A stretch of 6,745 nt of DNA, taken from positions 1 to 6,745 of the forward strand of contig DFEM01000149.1 in NCBI GenBank assembly GCA_002369155.1. Reading direction: 5' to 3'. The DNA is from Lachnospiraceae bacterium UBA3802. GTDB taxonomy: Bacteria > Bacillota > Clostridia > Lachnospirales > Lachnospiraceae. The notes beneath the pieces were generated by a model. That model made no database searches, was not told where the DNA came from, and saw only the letters and a program-made list of their open reading frames with translations. How positions within the stretch are numbered: the stretch's first letter is position 1; each line of letters starts with the position of its first letter. Of this stretch, positions 6,089 to 6,745 are shown piece by piece. A program made the translations under genes and the position numbers.

Positions 6089-6114
6089 ACGGCCGAACAT
6101 TATTGCTCGGCCGT
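6089..6114 (-). terminator. Hairpin over the end of the DUF1062 gene, possible weak terminator
   Basis: On the minus strand ACGGCCGA and TCGGCCGT pair over eight bases, extended by one G-U and one C-G pair, around a six-base AATAAT loop. The stop codon of the DUF1062 gene (6100-6102) lies in the loop region. Only TTTCTTAT follows, a short T tract, so it is either an inefficient terminator or an attenuating/stabilising hairpin ahead of the next gene, whose AAGGAG begins soon after. Confidence 0.55.
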
Positions 6115-6420
6115 AATAAACTTTAATTCAGCATTATTCTTCTTTAAAAAATCTATATTTCTGCCATATTCCAAGGCAGTATCCATATCATTATCCTGAA
6201 AGCTTTCAAACAAATCCGAAGGTATCCTGCCCGGACGTGTCCTTTCATAAATCGTGAGGTTCTTGGGATGCTTGCATTTGCTGCATCTGTAAATCAGCCA
6301 GACATCAACACTTTTACCGTTTGCATTGACTCTGAACTTGCAGGAATTAATAAACTCCTGTTTCTTCCCGCAGCCTCCGCATCGAAAATACACTCTGACA
6401 GCTTTGTCAGATTTTTGCAT
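6100..6420 (-). CDS. DUF1062 family zinc-ribbon protein, short form
   Basis: A 106-residue protein with two CxxC pairs, C14-G-G-C17 and C46-S-K-C49, that should bind one zinc ion. Between them lies the DUF1062 signature CKFRVNANGKSVDVWLIYRC (27-46), followed by NLTIYERTRPGRI and a helix with NDMDTALEYG. DUF1062 has no established function that I can state. From memory, family members are longer, often by several tens of residues, so this copy may lack the usual C-terminal part; it ends cleanly within a hairpin. The start overlaps the preceding HTH gene by 14 bases and has only a poor binding site; an in-frame TAA lies six bases before the ATG, so no longer start exists, and translation probably depends on ribosomes finishing the HTH gene. 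Confidence 0.82.
   Translation of the reverse strand: MQKSDKAVRVYFRCGGCGKKQEFINSCKFRVNANGKSVDVWLIYRCSKCKHPKNLTIYERTRPGRIPSDLFESFQDNDMDTALEYGRNIDFLKKNNAELKFITAEQ
6394..6411 (-). repeat. Perfect seven-base inverted repeat at the HTH/DUF1062 gene overlap
   Basis: TCTGACA and TGTCAGA flank a four-base spacer. The element covers the stop codon of the HTH gene (6407-6409) and codons 4-9 of the DUF1062 gene. In RNA it would form a small hairpin ten bases after the DUF1062 ATG. It may influence coupled translation, but coding constraint could also produce it. Confidence 0.4.
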
Positions 6421-6694
6421 TGCCTGTTACGGCCGACTTTTGATTCCTTAAGATTCTTTGAATACTTTTCTCTGACAAAGAAAAACTGTTGGCAAGTTCG
6501 CGAAGTCCCATTCCGCTTTTATAGGTTTCATAAATCTTAGCGTTACGCTCACGAAAGAAAACCTTTGCGGAAGACATGCTTCCCCACTCCTGTTTTTCCT
6601 TGCATGGAATATATATCAATTTTCCGTCTACATATTGCTGAATCGTATCTATTAATTCCTGTGGCAGTACATCTTCTGCCTTAATATAGCTCAT
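6407..6694 (-). CDS. Small CD3324-like HTH protein
   Basis: A 95-residue protein resembling the clostridial CD3324 family and, more distantly, the Mor activator fold. The N-terminal part has the family pattern YIKAEDVLPQELIDTIQQYV (3-22), then GKLIYIP (24-30), an SSAKVFFRERNAKIYETY helix, and a helix-turn-helix at about 63-83 (GLRELANSFSLSEKSIQRIL). It is probably a DNA-binding regulator; its target and any ligand are unknown. The ATG has AGGAGG six bases upstream, the strongest binding site in this region. No convincing promoter is seen in the 51 bases before the window edge, so the transcript may begin outside. The last codons overlap the DUF1062 start, which suggests joint expression. Confidence 0.85.
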   Translation of the reverse strand: MSYIKAEDVLPQELIDTIQQYVDGKLIYIPCKEKQEWGSMSSAKVFFRERNAKIYETYKSGMGLRELANSFSLSEKSIQRILRNQKSAVTGNAKI

Positions 6695-6745
6695 TTTTAT
6701 CCTCCTAATTAAATATTTCTTTTAGGATTCATCTGAGCTTACGAT

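Noticed and set aside
6394..6411. Second operator for the WYL regulator because of shared TGACA/TGTCA arms
   Set aside because: The spacer is four bases rather than six, and the site lies inside coding sequence with no promoter around it.

Overview
The window reads as chromosomal DNA from a low-to-moderate GC Firmicute, most likely a Clostridia/Lachnospiraceae-type organism. This rests on family content and style: strong AGGAGG-type ribosome binding sites, short gaps, a CD3324-like HTH protein, DUF1062, a LytTR/DUF3021 pair, and YoaP- and MmcQ-like proteins. No database search was possible. All twelve recognisable genes lie on the minus strand, so transcription runs from high to low coordinates. 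I saw no tRNA, rRNA, CRISPR array, transposase or phage gene.

In order of transcription, region A (6694 to 5086) holds a small HTH protein, an overlapping short DUF1062 zinc-ribbon protein, and two GNAT acetyltransferases. A GC-rich hairpin covers the end of the DUF1062 gene and carries its stop codon in the loop. Region B (5085 to 4937) is a 149-base gap. It holds a 57-base imperfect hairpin whose interior contains two copies of TAAGTTGCAA spaced exactly 21 bases apart, followed by a possible promoter. Region C (4936 to 3343) is a tight three-gene unit: a multi-pass membrane protein that looks like a degenerate CPBP/Abi protein, a one-component LytTR DNA-binding regulator, and a four-helix DUF3021 membrane protein overlapping the regulator by ATGA. 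Region D (3263 to 2376) is an AraC-type regulator with a GyrI-like effector domain, closed by a strong intrinsic terminator (2319-2358). Region E (2261 to 1) is a likely operon: a YafY-type HTH/WYL regulator, a RidA family protein, an MmcQ/YjbR protein and a YoaP-like acetyltransferase that runs off the window edge. It starts from a good extended -10 promoter overlapped by a TGACA-N6-TGTCA inverted repeat.

The window is mostly regulators and small modifying enzymes. The part that best rewards a closer look is regions B and C. There a LytTR regulator and its probable membrane antagonist sit behind a site with the repeat length, spacing and partial sequence match expected of a LytTR operator, and that site lies inside what also looks like a terminator for the preceding acetyltransferase genes. 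The two regulators in regions D and E could each sense small molecules, but no ligand can be read from the sequence.
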